Origin: Lineus longissimus
Lineage: Eukaryota > Nemertea > Pilidiophora > Heteronemertea > Lineidae
Length of the DNA stretch: 60,000 bases
Reading direction: 5' to 3'
Assembly (NCBI RefSeq): GCF_910592395.1
Contig: NC_088326.1
Coordinates: forward strand, 6,207,001 to 6,267,000
Below the pieces are notes generated by a model that made no database searches, was not told the origin of the DNA, and worked only from the letters and a program-made list of their open reading frames with translations. Position numbers and translations under genes: made by a program. Positions 35,828 through 46,629 of this stretch are shown here, in pieces. The stretch's first letter is position 1. Every line of letters starts with the position of its first letter.

Positions 35828-36099
35828 ATTGTAATTATGATAAGATAGTTCTCTATGAATTGCGCTTTTCACTGTATTTGCTACTGCTCCAATCGCTTTA
35901 TTTACAATCACAATCATTATTACGTACCCAGCCTATTCACAAATTTACGTTTCTAGAGAACTAAGGGCAACGCCCAATCCTGCGCACGCACGGACATTTC
36001 AGGCCAGTTGAGAGTTACAAAGTGGCCCTGGCCGGGTATCTAACCCGGGACTTACCCGACGACAGCCCGACGCATAACTGTTGTGACATCGCGCTCCCT
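35828..36099 (-). repeat. tRNA-headed SINE, copy A
   Basis: On the minus strand the head starts GGGAGCGC and carries a degenerate B box (GGGTTAGATACCCGG). The body contains CGTGCGTGCGCAGGATTGG and ends with AAAGCG...GTGAAAAGCGC followed by TATCATAATTA, a tail type shared by many SINEs and their LINE partners. In unit 1. The B box has A in place of the usual C, so pol III activity is doubtful. Confidence 0.65.
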
Positions 36100-36372
36100 G
36101 TCCAATTTTTCTGTCACGAAAACACTGAATTACTGTGTTCTTCCAGTTAAAGTCATGTCTCACTACCGAACCGATAAATACTATTTTTAAGTCCAATTTT
36201 GAGGAAAATGGGGTGGGAGTATGGTCAAAATTACTGCCACTGCCTACCATGAGTTGCCGCCAAGTTGAGTTCGGTCACTTAGACTTAGCGGCTGTTTTAA
36301 ACAACCAGGCACGGTTGTTTTTGCGCGCACAGACATGTTTTTCGCTGTTTCCCCATTATTGAAAGTACATGT

Positions 36373-36629
36373 ATAAATGATAATTATGATAAGGTAGTTA
36401 CCTATATATAGCGCTTTTCACTGTATTAAGTTCTGTTTCAAAGCGCTTTACAAACGCAATTATTAGTACCAAGCCTATCCAGAAACCTTTCTGGAGAACT
36501 AAGGGCAATCTTACGCACGCAGGGACACTTCAGGCCAGTTGAGAGTTACAAAGAGGCCCTGGCCGGGTATCTAACCCGGGACTTACCCGACGCAAGGCCG
36601 ACGCTTAACTGTTGTGCCACCGCGCTCCC
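36373..36629 (-). repeat. tRNA-headed SINE, copy B
   Basis: Same architecture as copy A and better preserved: head GGGAGCGCGGTGGCACAACA, B-box-like GGGTTAGATACCCGG, tail GTAAAGCGCTTTGAAAC then AAAAGCGCTATATATAGG. About 257 bp. It corresponds to copy D in unit 2. Confidence 0.7.
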
Positions 36630-36876
36630 TGTCCAATTTTCCGTCATAAAACAATGAGAAATGAGGAACCACCAAATACGCTACAACGGTCTAACCAAAA
36701 ACAAGATTCCCTTGTGAAGAAACTTTTTTCGCCAAAAAATATTATGTTTCGAATTTGATAGATCCATGTTGCAGTTATGGTCACGGCTACTAATACTAAT
36801 TGCATCTGCCACTGCCATTGTAATTATTATTGATTATGTAAAACTTTCTCTTTGTGTTAGATGTAAATTTTCGCTT

Positions 36877-37887
36877 TCAATGTATGACCTTTCCTGAATT
36901 TGGCCAAAGTATCAGCCGATTCTTTTCGTCGACAAAGAATAAAAATGCAGCTTGGCCAACGACAGTAGAGATGAACCGAAGTCTGGCTTTGATGGAAAAT
37001 GGTAATGCTGATGACTTGTCCCTGCACGAATCCGCTTCGAACATATACAGCTTTTGAATTCTGCGTTTGTCGCCTGATTCTCGATAGCAATCGCTGCAAG
37101 TGGACTGCCATGAAGAAACGCCAATAATACTAATTCCAAATATCATGGCAAAGGTAATTGTTCTTAACCTATTCTCCTCAAGTTGAATTGTTCACACCGT
37201 ATTGAACATGTTTTTTCTTTCTATTATGGTTATTTTGTAAGGTTTGAATGTAAACTCGAATATGTTTCCCCCAGAGTCAAACTGAGGATTACTAAGCGAG
37301 ACGGGAAACAATGATGATAACAAACCTGGTGCAAACTTTGCTTCTCCGAGAGATTTTAAGAAATTAAGCTTCAGGACAAAACCAAGATTTCTGATACTGA
37401 ACAAGTTCAAAGAAGTGACAGACGTCTTTACACCAATGAGATAAGTTAGTGCAAAGACAACTATATTCCTATTAACTGCAAACCGTAGATATCGAAATGT
37501 TGAATTACCGGGGCCACGACTACTTCTGAAGTTTTTATACGGTAGCAACAATTGTTGGCGGTTGCGCCAATCTAAACTAAATGCAAATGCTCGTAGGTCA
37601 TGAGCCTGCCACCACAGTGCGCCATCCTGGCAAATACCGATAACGCCGTCCTCATATTCGCCAGCAATACTAACGAGATTATTTATGAAGAAATTATGCT
37701 TTAATGTATATGGCGACTTATCATTTTCATGTGAAAATACATACACATTTAAAGTTGACGTCACTACGTATCGGATATGAGCCATACCGACAAAGCACTT
37801 CAGCTTCAAGTGGTAGTGCCAGTCGGAATTCCAGACTGGAAATTGTCCTTTGATACTTGGACTGTAGCTGTGATGGTATTTCTGGAG
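36877..37887 (-). pseudogene. Unknown coding block, unit 1 copy, broken by a stop
   Basis: Paralogue of the 43018-44058 block at high identity. The frame is open from the upstream end to a TGA at 37192-37194 (where the other copy has CGA, Arg), reopens at once, and ends at 36877 about 14 residues earlier than the paralogue because of a small deletion in the KYKFRKGH region. Conserved pieces include GEYEDGVIGICQDGA, SSRGPGNSTFRYL and SSWQSTC. I do not recognise the family. Most simply a degenerating duplicate. Confidence 0.55.
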
Positions 37888-39290
37888 TTACGAAATACTG
37901 TAAATATATTGTTCGTTGTTCATCTGCAATAAAGTTTGGGGTGGGAAATGAATGATAAGAAATGATAACTGCAGTACATTATCTAGCACGAGGTGCCAAA
38001 TTATGAAAACAATGTTTTTTTAGCCCAATGTCTATCGATCCTATGCATTGGCTTGATGTTGCTTAGTTCTTGTCATAGAATATATATGCCTAAAAAGGCT
38101 GCCTATAGTTTAGTATTGCCATGATAAGCTGTAAAGAAATGGTGTCTTTATCCCTTCCAAAACATCCGTGTACCCACTATCACGCCCTAGAAGAGCATTG
38201 AATTTCGCACTATGACAAATATGAATAAACGGGAAACTCCTACTTACCACATCGTTTCGTTCTGTATAGTGCCTTGCACTATAATATTTTTATTGACACT
38301 TATTCTACTTGAAATTGTGAACTGCTGGGAATAACTATGTCCTTTTATCATAGATTACGTAATTTGCATGAAATCTATTGTTTTATGGCTAGTTTTGGCC
38401 AAATTTTTACAAAAATATCGTTTCCGGACAACTTCTCTGTAACCGTTTGGTGGAGAGCATTAACACTTTCAGGTACGATAGGTGATATATTGAAGTTGTG
38501 CATGTGGGTGTGATTTTTTCAGTTATGTAGTTAATTTGCAAAATAATGAGCTGCTTTTTTACCCGGTTAGCTCGTACCTCGCTTGTTATTAATGCAATCT
38601 TCATGCAATTTTCAGGGAAGGTGGAGAAAATGTCTTGCAACGACTTAAATTCTGAGAAATATAAGATCTTTGCTTCGTTCATGAAATAATGAGCTCTTTT
38701 CTTTTGGGTAATTATCGAATGCCAACAAAATCGTTTCCAGACGAAATCTCCGTAACCGCCAGTGTCGAGCGAAATGTTCTCGCTGTTCCGCAGATGACAG
38801 CCATGCCATCGTGCATCTATCAACTGATGTCAACAAAACTACTGACAGTAATGAAATTCCATCTCAATGTTTTAGAGGTGGTTTCAATAAATACATAGAC
38901 ATAGAACATGTAGAAACATCACTATGATCTGCAGCCGAAACCTCCGAAAAACATCTTCAAAAATCAAAGTTGTTCACAGGTAATGACTCCTCACTTTCTT
39001 ACACGCCTTACAACCCTGCTTTCTCAAAGCCAGAGCCCGGTTGTTCAAAGCTCCAGAGATCCACTATCTGACTTGACGGGCGCTGATCTGAAGTAGCTAA
39101 CCGCGAAGTTTGCTCCGTTAAGCTTGTCGCTCTGCCATCGCTTTCACTGCTACCGCTTACCATGAGTTACCGTCAAGTTGAGTTGGGTCGCTAGTACTTA
39201 GCGGTTGTTTTGAACAACCGGGCATAGATTGCTTTTGCGCGCACAAACATGTTTTTCTCTGTATCCCACATCTTGAAAGTATTGATTGGA

Positions 39291-39430
39291 ATTATGATAA
39301 GATAGTTCTCTATGAATTGCGCTTTTCACTGTATTTGCTACTGCTCCAATCGCTTTATTTACAATCACAATCATTATTACGTACCCAAGTGGCCCTGGCC
39401 GGGTATCTAACCCGGGACTTACCCGACGAG
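39291..39430 (-). repeat. SINE copy C, internally deleted
   Basis: The unit 2 counterpart of copy A. The tail and part of the head remain, but about 120 bp of body and the first 40 bp of the head are missing (GTACCCAAGTGGCCCTGG joins tail to head). Confidence 0.6.
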
Positions 39431-39724
39431 TTCTGTCCTTTCTGTCACGAAAACACTGAAATACTGTATTCTCCATTTATAGTCATTTCCCACTACCGAA
39501 CCACTACCGATAAATACTATTTTTAAGTCCAATTTTGAGGAAAATGGGGTGGGAGTAAATTAAAAGTAAAATTACTGCCACTGCTTACCATGAGTTGCCG
39601 CCAAGTTGAGTTCGGTCACTTATACTTAGCGGCTGTTTTGAACAACCAGGCACGAGTTGCTTTTGCGCGCACAGATATGTTTTTCGCTGTTCCCCCATTA
39701 TTGAAAGTACATGTACATGTATTA

Positions 39725-39820
39725 ATGACAATTATGATAAGATAGTTACCATATATAGCGCTTTTCACTGTATTATGTACTGTTTCAAAGCGCTTTACAA
39801 ACGCAATTATTAGTACCCAG
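39725..39820 (-). repeat. SINE copy D, tail half
   Basis: Tail of the SINE (GCGCTTTTCACTGTATTATG on the plus strand) up to TAGTACCCAG, where the 2.8-kb insertion begins. The head half resumes at 42627. Confidence 0.7.
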
Positions 39821-39892
39821 AAGTATTAAGGTAGCAGGAAGGGTTGGGCATTTGTGGTTTCTGAGTCTGAGGGGGTTGGTGTCTGTTGACTG

Positions 39893-40858
39893 TGCTTTAA
39901 GGGTGTTGTTAGATTCAGCATTGAATGTATTCCTCGTACAAGCGTGAATAGTGTGGACATACAGTGAGAGGTGAGATACCCCTATTGACTACTTCTTGTA
40001 ACTTTATCTTGGATATTATATTAGTATTGAACTTCTAGCCATGGAATATGAAGAAATTGAAGTTGTAGGCATGGAATATGAAAAATTATTCAACGGTGAA
40101 AGTCATTATTATTCCATGAGGCTTTGCCGTGATCGCAAAGGACGCGACGTGATTGGTTCACATGCTAATGAGGTATGATAATGATAACTACCTCTATAAT
40201 ACTACTTGGATAGCGACTGTGTCGTTGACTGCAACAGTGGTCTATGTCAAACATCGTAGTGAAATCGTGGTACAGTGGGGCGTCCTCGAGGATTGCAGCT
40301 GGTCGGACAGACGTGAGGTGGAATGTGGGCGGCTGCACTTCTTCGTTGATGTGCGATGGCAGATAGCACAGTTGTTGCGTTGCATGACAGCTGAAAGTGA
40401 ATGTGATATCATAGAACTGAGGCGTTTGCAATGAGACTATAGGTGAAGTAGAAGCAAGGAGTGAAATGGGCCATCTTCCAGTGACTAATATACAGAGTAA
40501 GGGCCCTGGGTGTTGTTAGATTCAGCATTGAATGTATTCCTCGTACAAGCGTGAATAGTGTGGACATACAGTGAGAGGTGAGAGACCCCTATTGACTACT
40601 TCTTGTAACTTTATCTTGGATATTATATTAGTATTGAACTTCTAGCCATGGAATATGAAGAAATTGAAGTTGTAGGCATGGAATATGAAAAATTATTCAA
40701 CGGTGAATGACATTATTCCATGAGGCTTTGCCGTGATCGCAAAGGACGCGACGTGATTGGTTCACATGCTAATGAGGTATGATAATGATAATTACCTCTA
40801 TAATGCTACTTGGATAGCGACTGTGTCGTTGACTGCAACAGTGGTCTATGTCAATGTG
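39893..40858 (+). repeat. Direct duplication inside the 2.8-kb insertion
   Basis: Copies 39893-40248 and 40505-40858 share, for example, TTAGATTCAGCATTGAATGT and TGGATAGCGACTGTGTCGTT. Copy 2 has a small deletion at 40707-40715 that removes the short frame present in copy 1. Confidence 0.8.
40041..40178 (+). CDS. Possible 45-aa small ORF in a duplicated segment
   Basis: ATG to TGA, starting MEYEEIEVVGMEYEKLFNGE and ending DRKGRDVIGSHANEV; acidic N-terminus and basic C-terminus. A splice-donor-like GAG|GTATGA overlaps its end, so it could be an exon. The second copy (40505-40858) has a stop after NGE. Probably fortuitous; listed because it sits in the best-preserved part of the repeat. Confidence 0.2.
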   Translation: MEYEEIEVVGMEYEKLFNGESHYYSMRLCRDRKGRDVIGSHANEV

Positions 40859-42232
40859 TACCTGTAATGTCAATGAAGTATGATGAGGTGATGACGATAG
40901 TGCAATTATTAAATATTGGCAAGAGATCATACTGCAACATAGGTCTTGTTTTTGACAGATGACTGTGCGACATTCCCATTGGGTCTTGTTAGAGTCAGCG
41001 CTGCATGTATTCCTTGTACAAGCTTGAATAGTTGTGACGGACTTTGAGGGGTGAGAGACCCCTATCGGCTACTTCGTCTAACTTTATCTTGCCTACCTAG
41101 CTGCTAGCAATAGTGCCCCTTTATCAAGACTGAAACCCACTGTGTGGGGCTAAGAAATTACCTTTATAATCCTAGTTGGATAACCACTGTGTAGATGATT
41201 TGAAGAGTGCTCTGTGGATGTGTGCCTGTAATGTCAATGAAAGTATGATGAGGTGATGACGATAGTGGAATGACGAAATATTGGAAAGAGATCTATTCCT
41301 AGAAGAACATATGTCCTGTTTTGACTAGGTGGCGCATTTTAGAATCAGCAGTGAGCACTGTGTGTAACATGGTGGAGGCAGCGGAGATAATAACTGTGTC
41401 GAAAGTATTGTTATAGGGCCTTCCCTAGGCCCATGGGGTTAAATTTACAATCCACGATTGAAAAGACGTAGTTTGATCGCATTCAACTATAAATCCATTG
41501 AACAGTTGTGTTCCTTTAGTCAACCGATGACCTTTTGTTGGGCCATGATCGGGGATTGTAAACTGTAAATGTATTATGGACTGGGAGACGGGGGAAACAC
41601 AAGTGAAATAGACCAAAACAAGTGATTTTGGGGCTTTGGTTTAGACGCATGCCCATGCGCCATGCGGGATTATACGGTTTATGTGAACTTGTTGACATCT
41701 ACATGATCTAGTGCTGTTATTGGTCATGGTACATGGTAGGCCTAATCATCATGGCTATATGTTTCAGGAAAAGCTCGGAGTAAAATGAACTGCCGATGAA
41801 TAATGATGTTGTCCATGTTTACCATGTTTACTAGTACATAGCCATAGGGTATGCACTGGCCAGTGCACTTTCTGCACGTCGTCATGGTCATGTACGTGAT
41901 ACCGTAACCTTGCATATTTTGTTTTTTGAATGCGCATGCTTTTTGGGCAAAATCACTTGTACCAACACTAATGAATAATGTCTTCTTATCCCTATGACTC
42001 CATACACAGTGAGGGCATTGTCCCATTCCCATCAAATGGTAACTTATTGTACCGTATTAGGGTGGAAGTTGGGGAGCAGATACCTACCGTTGCACGCCTG
42101 TCATAATCAGTAGTGATGAGCTTAGCGCGATATGGAACATTCTTCAGAAACTCAAGCGAGGGAAGTCTGCTCATTAGCATATCTCGCGCACTGCTCCTTC
42201 TTGTCAAACATCGTAGTGAAATCGTAATGGAA

Positions 42233-42257
42233 AACGTCTGGCTTTGCGCCAGACGTT
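42233..42257. repeat. Perfect 10-bp hairpin
   Basis: AACGTCTGGC, a five-base loop TTTGC, then GCCAGACGTT. It lies next to the shared CAAACATCGTAGTGAAATCG phrase inside the 2.8-kb insertion. Confidence 0.85.
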
Positions 42258-42626
42258 GAGACTAATAAGTGAAGAACTAATAGGTAAAGAACTTCTACTT
42301 GCGCGAGACTGCTCTGATAAAATTATCATTGCAGAGACTACGGTGACGTACACATATATTTTTTACAATCAAAAATGCCCTCAAAAGACGACATGGAATG
42401 ATTATTTTATTGATATTTCCTACTATATACCTTCCAATTATCACTTTATACAAATAGATCGGCGTTAGGTCGCATGCTTTTCTTTCCTGGTGACACTATA
42501 AAGCAAAATAGTTGCAACCCCGTAAATGCGCTATAAGTCCAATAATAAGTGACGGTGACCCGTTATAAATGTTTCGCCAGCTTCGATTTTTTGCCGCCAC
42601 GCGGCGCGTTGGGCCCTTGCGTCCAG

Positions 42627-42789
42627 CCTATCCAGAAACCTTTCTGGACAATTAAAGGCAACGCCCATTCTTACGCACGCACGGACATTTCAGGCCAGTT
42701 GAGAGTTACAAAGAGGCCCTGGCCGGGTATCTAACCCGGCACTTACCCGACGCAAGGCCGACGCGTAACTGTTGTGCCACCGCGCTCCC
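42627..42789 (-). repeat. SINE copy D, head half
   Basis: Continues copy D after the insertion (CCTATCCAGAAACCTTTCTG on the plus strand) and ends at the tRNA-like head start (GGGAGCGC on the minus strand, 42789). Confidence 0.7.
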
Positions 42790-43017
42790 TGTCCAATTTT
42801 CCGTCATGAAACAATAAGAAATGAGGAACCACCAAATACGCTACAACGGTCTAACCAAAAACAAGATTCCCTTGTGAAGAAACTTTTTTCCTTTTCGGCA
42901 AAATAATATTATGTTTCGAATTTGATAGATCAATGTTGCAGTTATGGTCACGACTACTAATTGCAACTGCCACTACCATTGTAACTATTATTGATTATGT
43001 AAAACTTTCTCTATGTG

Positions 43018-44058
43018 TTAGATGTAAATTTCCGCTTTCAATGTATGGCCTTTCCTGAATTTGTATTTCTTAGGCCAACGTATCAGGCGATTCGTTTCGT
43101 CGACGAAGAATAAAAATGCAGCTTGGCCCACGACGGTAGAGATGAGCCGAAGTCTGGCTTTGATGGAAAATGCTAATGCTGATGACTTGTCCCTGCACGA
43201 GTCCGCTTCGAACATATAAAACTTTCGAATATGGCCCTTGTCCTCTGATACTGGATAGCAATTGCTGCAAGTGGACTGCCATGAAGAAACGCCAATAATA
43301 CTACTTCCAAATATCATGGCAAAAGTAATTGATCTTAATCTATTCTCCTCAAGTTGAATCGTTCGCACCGTATTGTACATGTGTTTTCTTTCCGTTATGG
43401 TTATTTTGAAAGGTTTGAATGTAAACTCGAATATGTTTCCCCCAGAGTCAAACTGAGGATTACTAAGCGAGACGGGAAACAATGATGATAACAAACCTGG
43501 TGCAAACTTTGCTTCTCCGAGAGGTTTTAAGAAATTAAGCTTCAGGGCAAAACCAAGATTTCTGATACTGAACAAGTTCAAAGAAGTGACAGACGTCTTT
43601 AAACCGAGGAGATAAGTTAGTGCAACGACAACTATATTCCTATTACCTGTAAACTGAAGATATCGAAATGTTGAATTACCGGGGCCACGACTACTTCTGA
43701 AGTTGTTATACGGTAGCAACAATTGTTGGCGGTTGCGTCCATCTAAACTAAATGCAAATGCTCGTAGGTCATGAGCCTGCCACCACCATGCGCCATCCTG
43801 GCATATACCGATAACGCCGTCCTCGTATTCACCAGCAATAGCAACGAGATTATTTATGAAGAAATTATGCTTTAATGTATATGGCGACTTATCATTTTCA
43901 TGTGAAAATACATAAACATTGAAAGTTGACGTCACTACATATTGGATAGGAGCTATACCGACAAAGCACTTCAGCTTCAAGTGGTAGTGCCAGTCGGAAT
44001 TCCAGACTGGAAATTGTCCTTTGATACTTGGACTGTAGCTCTGCTGGTATTTCTGGAG
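43018..44058 (-). CDS. Unknown coding block, open frame of 346 codons (probable exon)
   Basis: Open on the minus strand from 44058 to a stop at 43018. There is no in-frame ATG in the first 200-plus codons, so it is likely a 3' exon; AG acceptors lie at its upstream edge (CTCCAG next to 44052, TTTACAG slightly further). The product is rich in aromatic and hydrophobic residues with several Cys (GEYEDGVIGICQDGAWWWQ; SSWQSTCSNCYP; FEADSCRDKSS), and it ends FLFFVDETNRLIRWPKKYKF. No domain recognised; an extracellular beta-rich fold is only a guess. The unit 1 paralogue carries a stop. High identity with an open frame here suggests either constraint or a young duplication. Confidence 0.45.
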   Translation of the reverse strand, partial: LQKYQQSYSPSIKGQFPVWNSDWHYHLKLKCFVGIAPIQYVVTSTFNVYVFSHENDKSPYTLKHNFFINNLVAIAGEYEDGVIGICQDGAWWWQAHDLRAFAFSLDGRNRQQLLLPYNNFRSSRGPGNSTFRYLQFTGNRNIVVVALTYLLGLKTSVTSLNLFSIRNLGFALKLNFLKPLGEAKFAPGLLSSLFPVSLSNPQFDSGGNIFEFTFKPFKITITERKHMYNTVRTIQLEENRLRSITFAMIFGSSIIGVSSWQSTCSNCYPVSEDKGHIRKFYMFEADSCRDKSSALAFSIKARLRLISTVVGQAAFLFFVDETNRLIRWPKKYKFRKGHTLKAEIYI

Positions 44059-45157
44059 TTACGAAATACTGTAAATATATAGTTCGTTGTCAATCTGCAA
44101 TAAAGTTTAAGGGGTGGGAAATGAATGATAAGCAACAATAACTGCAGTACATTATCTAGCACGAGGTACCGAATTAAGAATGTTTTTTTAACCCGACGGC
44201 TATCGATCCTATGCATTGGCTGGATGTTGCTTAGTTCTTGTCACAGAATATATATACCTAAAATGGCTGCCTAGTTAAGTATTGCTTGATAAGCTGAAAA
44301 GAAATGGTGTCTTTATCCCTTCCAAAACATCCGTGTACCCACTATCACGCCCTAGAAGAGCATTGAATTTCGCACTATGACAAATATGAATAAATGGGAA
44401 ACTCCTACTTACCACACCGTTTCGTTCTGTATAGTGCCTTGCACTATAATATTTTTATTGACACTTATTCTACTTGAAATTGTGAACTGCTGGAAATAAC
44501 TTTTGTAATATCATGTTGCATGCTACCATTAGGCCATGCATTAACTTTTCGGGTTTCATTGCATCTTAGTCACAACATTGTTCACCTGAACAGGTGCATG
44601 ATTACATAAGGGTATTTAATGAGTTTTCTATTTCAAAACAAAATTGGAATGATAAGATATATCATCATGCTTAAGGATACGTATACCAAGGAATGAATAC
44701 ATGTATGAAAAATCGCTTAGTAAATACTTACACAAGATAAAATTGAGCAATAGCCAGGTAAAGTTACGGCATCAGGAATTGTTGATGTATGGTGGATATG
44801 AGAAACTTTGAGAATCATTGTATATTTCTTTGTAAATAAGATGTAAAATACTAATGATTAGTAATATTTTGTATTAAGCTTTATTGTATAAATTTACTAT
44901 GAATTGCCTTTGAGTAAGATATTTGTTTTGTTGAGAAAATCATGAATCTGTATTGACCAATTATTTCAAAACACACTGAGTCATGCATTTTGACGCAATC
45001 CAGGGGAGATCACTTCAGAAAAGCCAGTTGAAACCAGAAATAGGTAGCGATTTGATGAGTAAAATGACTAAAATTACGAAAACACTAAATTCCTCAAAAA
45101 CAGGTAAATTCCTGAACTCACACCGGTATATAAAGAGCAACAAGCTGCTAAATCGGT

Positions 45158-45245
45158 GACTCGGAACAGACTCGGAACAAACTCGGAACAGACTCGGAAC
45201 AGACTCGGAACAGACTCGAAACAGACTCGGAACAGACTCAGAGCA
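45158..45245 (+). repeat. 11-bp minisatellite, eight units
   Basis: Unit GACTCGGAACA; five exact copies, two with one change, and a diverged last unit. The repetitive minus-strand peptide (CSESVPSLFRV) is a by-product. Confidence 0.9.
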
Positions 45246-46049
45246 GAACAGAACACGACAGGCGGGTATATCATAGAGACACGTGGTCACTAAGATCTTT
45301 TAAAACCCTGTTAAAGTCTCCGATTTCCCGTATTTCTCATATTTCGGGTATTTTCAAACGCTTACATGGTTTCAACCAAGCACAGGTCACGTAAGTTAAC
45401 CAATTTCATACCTTTTTCCATGCCGTAATTATTATTCTTGACCTGGTACCAACTTAATTAATCACCTTCATGATTATCATTAATTCTGACTTTGAAGTGT
45501 TCTCCCTAGGTTTGTGAGCGGAAATTGATTTTGATAAGGACATGATTACTATTACCTGTATCTTTGCACCTGCTGTTATCAATAACATCTAAATGGTATT
45601 CAGCCCAATCAATCGTTAGGCCTTTAAAAGTTATCCCTCCTCCTACTTTTGTAAATTCTTCTCAACAAATTTATAAAACATATTTTATTCTCATCTTGGT
45701 AATATCGTGTGCTACACTAACAACCGTGTGCATAAAATGAATTCCTAGCGAAGAGGTACGATCCTTACAGGCGCCTCTCTCTGCTATCATAAAGTTTGTG
45801 CTTTACTTTTGTAGCTAAGTCCATCCCCACCCCCAATTCTGTAACGTTTGCCAGAGCCTGACACAAAGAATAACTCGCATTTAGGACTCAGTTTCCTTAA
45901 GCAACATACCGGCACCATACTGGAAATAATGATTTGTCTCAATAAGACCTCCAGCGGTGAAAGATAACTAATCTATCACAGGTGTCAATTGAAAGTGTTG
46001 CTGTCTTTACATTTGCTTGTCTCAGGACCTTGTGTGATTCCTTGAGCAA

Positions 46050-46190
46050 TCCTCTTACCATTTCACAAGCGTAAGAGTTATTCCCCAGATCACTGTTCCC
46101 GTTACTGGAACGATTCTTATCATTTCACAAGCGTGGATCACTGTCCCTATTGCCGGCGCAGTCTTACCACCTCACAAGCGTAAGACAATC
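46050..46190 (+). repeat. Three imperfect copies of a CTTACC-TCACAAGCG motif
   Basis: CTTACCATTTCACAAGCGTA, CTTATCATTTCACAAGCGTG and CTTACCACCTCACAAGCGTA occur at about 46057, 46117 and 46164, with GATCACTGT.CC between them. Confidence 0.7.
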
Positions 46191-46629
46191 GCCCGCTTAA
46201 ACCCTATATGGTGAAGAACTACTGTTGCCTTTATACCATCTCCCCTTCACTACTCAAACAAACAATCCACATTAATTAGTACATTATTTAGTACCCCAGT
46301 TAATTAGTGCCCTATACAGTACAAACCTAAAATTTTCTAAGTTCACATCCGGTCACTCATCGTAGTGGGCGGGTGGTTTTTGAAGAACAGCCATAATATC
46401 GTGGGCTAATATGACTATTGCGTGTAAGGCTACCAGTCGTTTTTATGTACGCGCGCATTACTGAGAGGGATGTCATAATATTATACATTGGTGTTCATCA
46501 ATTTACCTTAGTTTACCAAAGACAGGTTTCAGTCAGCTTTGCGCTGCAGAGAGTAGACAGCGCGGATGAGAACACTAGGACTTGTGCGAGTTTTGGTGAT
46601 TTTCGTTTAGACGATTTTCGTTCTTTTTT

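Larger units (their letters stand above)
30471..38338. repeat. Tandem segmental duplication, unit 1 (split by a Penelope-like element)
   Basis: Unit 1 begins GTCCTTTTTATCATAGATTA and ends ACTGCTGGGAATAACTA; unit 2 (38339-44500) has the same ends. Removing the 30619-35206 insertion leaves about 3.28 kb colinear with unit 2: the 30500-30618 segment, the 35207-35480 block, two SINE copies, and the minus-strand unknown coding block. Unit 2 carries about 190 bp more near 38395-38610. Confidence 0.8.
39821..42626. mobile_element. 2.8-kb non-coding insertion inside a SINE
   Basis: Absent from the corresponding point in unit 1. CCAG is present at both edges (39817-39820 and 42623-42626), a possible 4-bp target duplication. 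No terminal inversion and no transposase. Inside are two direct copies of a 350-bp segment (39893-40248 and 40505-40858), a diverged third (about 40985-41290), and the phrase CAAACATCGTAGTGAAATCG shared by 40244 and 42206. Probably a non-autonomous element or a transduced segment; class unknown. Confidence 0.55.
38339..44500. repeat. Tandem segmental duplication, unit 2 (split by a 2.8-kb insertion)
   Basis: Colinear with unit 1 once 39821-42626 is removed (about 3.36 kb left). It shows the pre-insertion state of the Penelope site at 38675-38687. It contains SINE copies C and D and the open version of the unknown coding block. Confidence 0.8.
44501..46417. other. No gene seen; minisatellite and short repeats
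   Basis: AT-rich sequence with the 45158-45245 minisatellite and the 46050-46190 repeats. A TATA-like TATATAAAG lies at about 45127-45135 just before the minisatellite, but no coding frame follows. Confidence 0.5.

Noticed and set aside
36004-36099. Functional tRNA gene
   Set aside because: The tRNA-like head is followed by a SINE body and tail, occurs several times, and has a mutated B box.
39893-41290. CRISPR-like or satellite array
   Set aside because: Only two good copies of a 350-bp segment and one diverged copy; spacing and length do not fit either.
45015-45290. Minus-strand repeat protein with SVPSLFRVCSE units
   Set aside because: The 11-bp minisatellite has a period not divisible by three and cycles frames; no start or domain.
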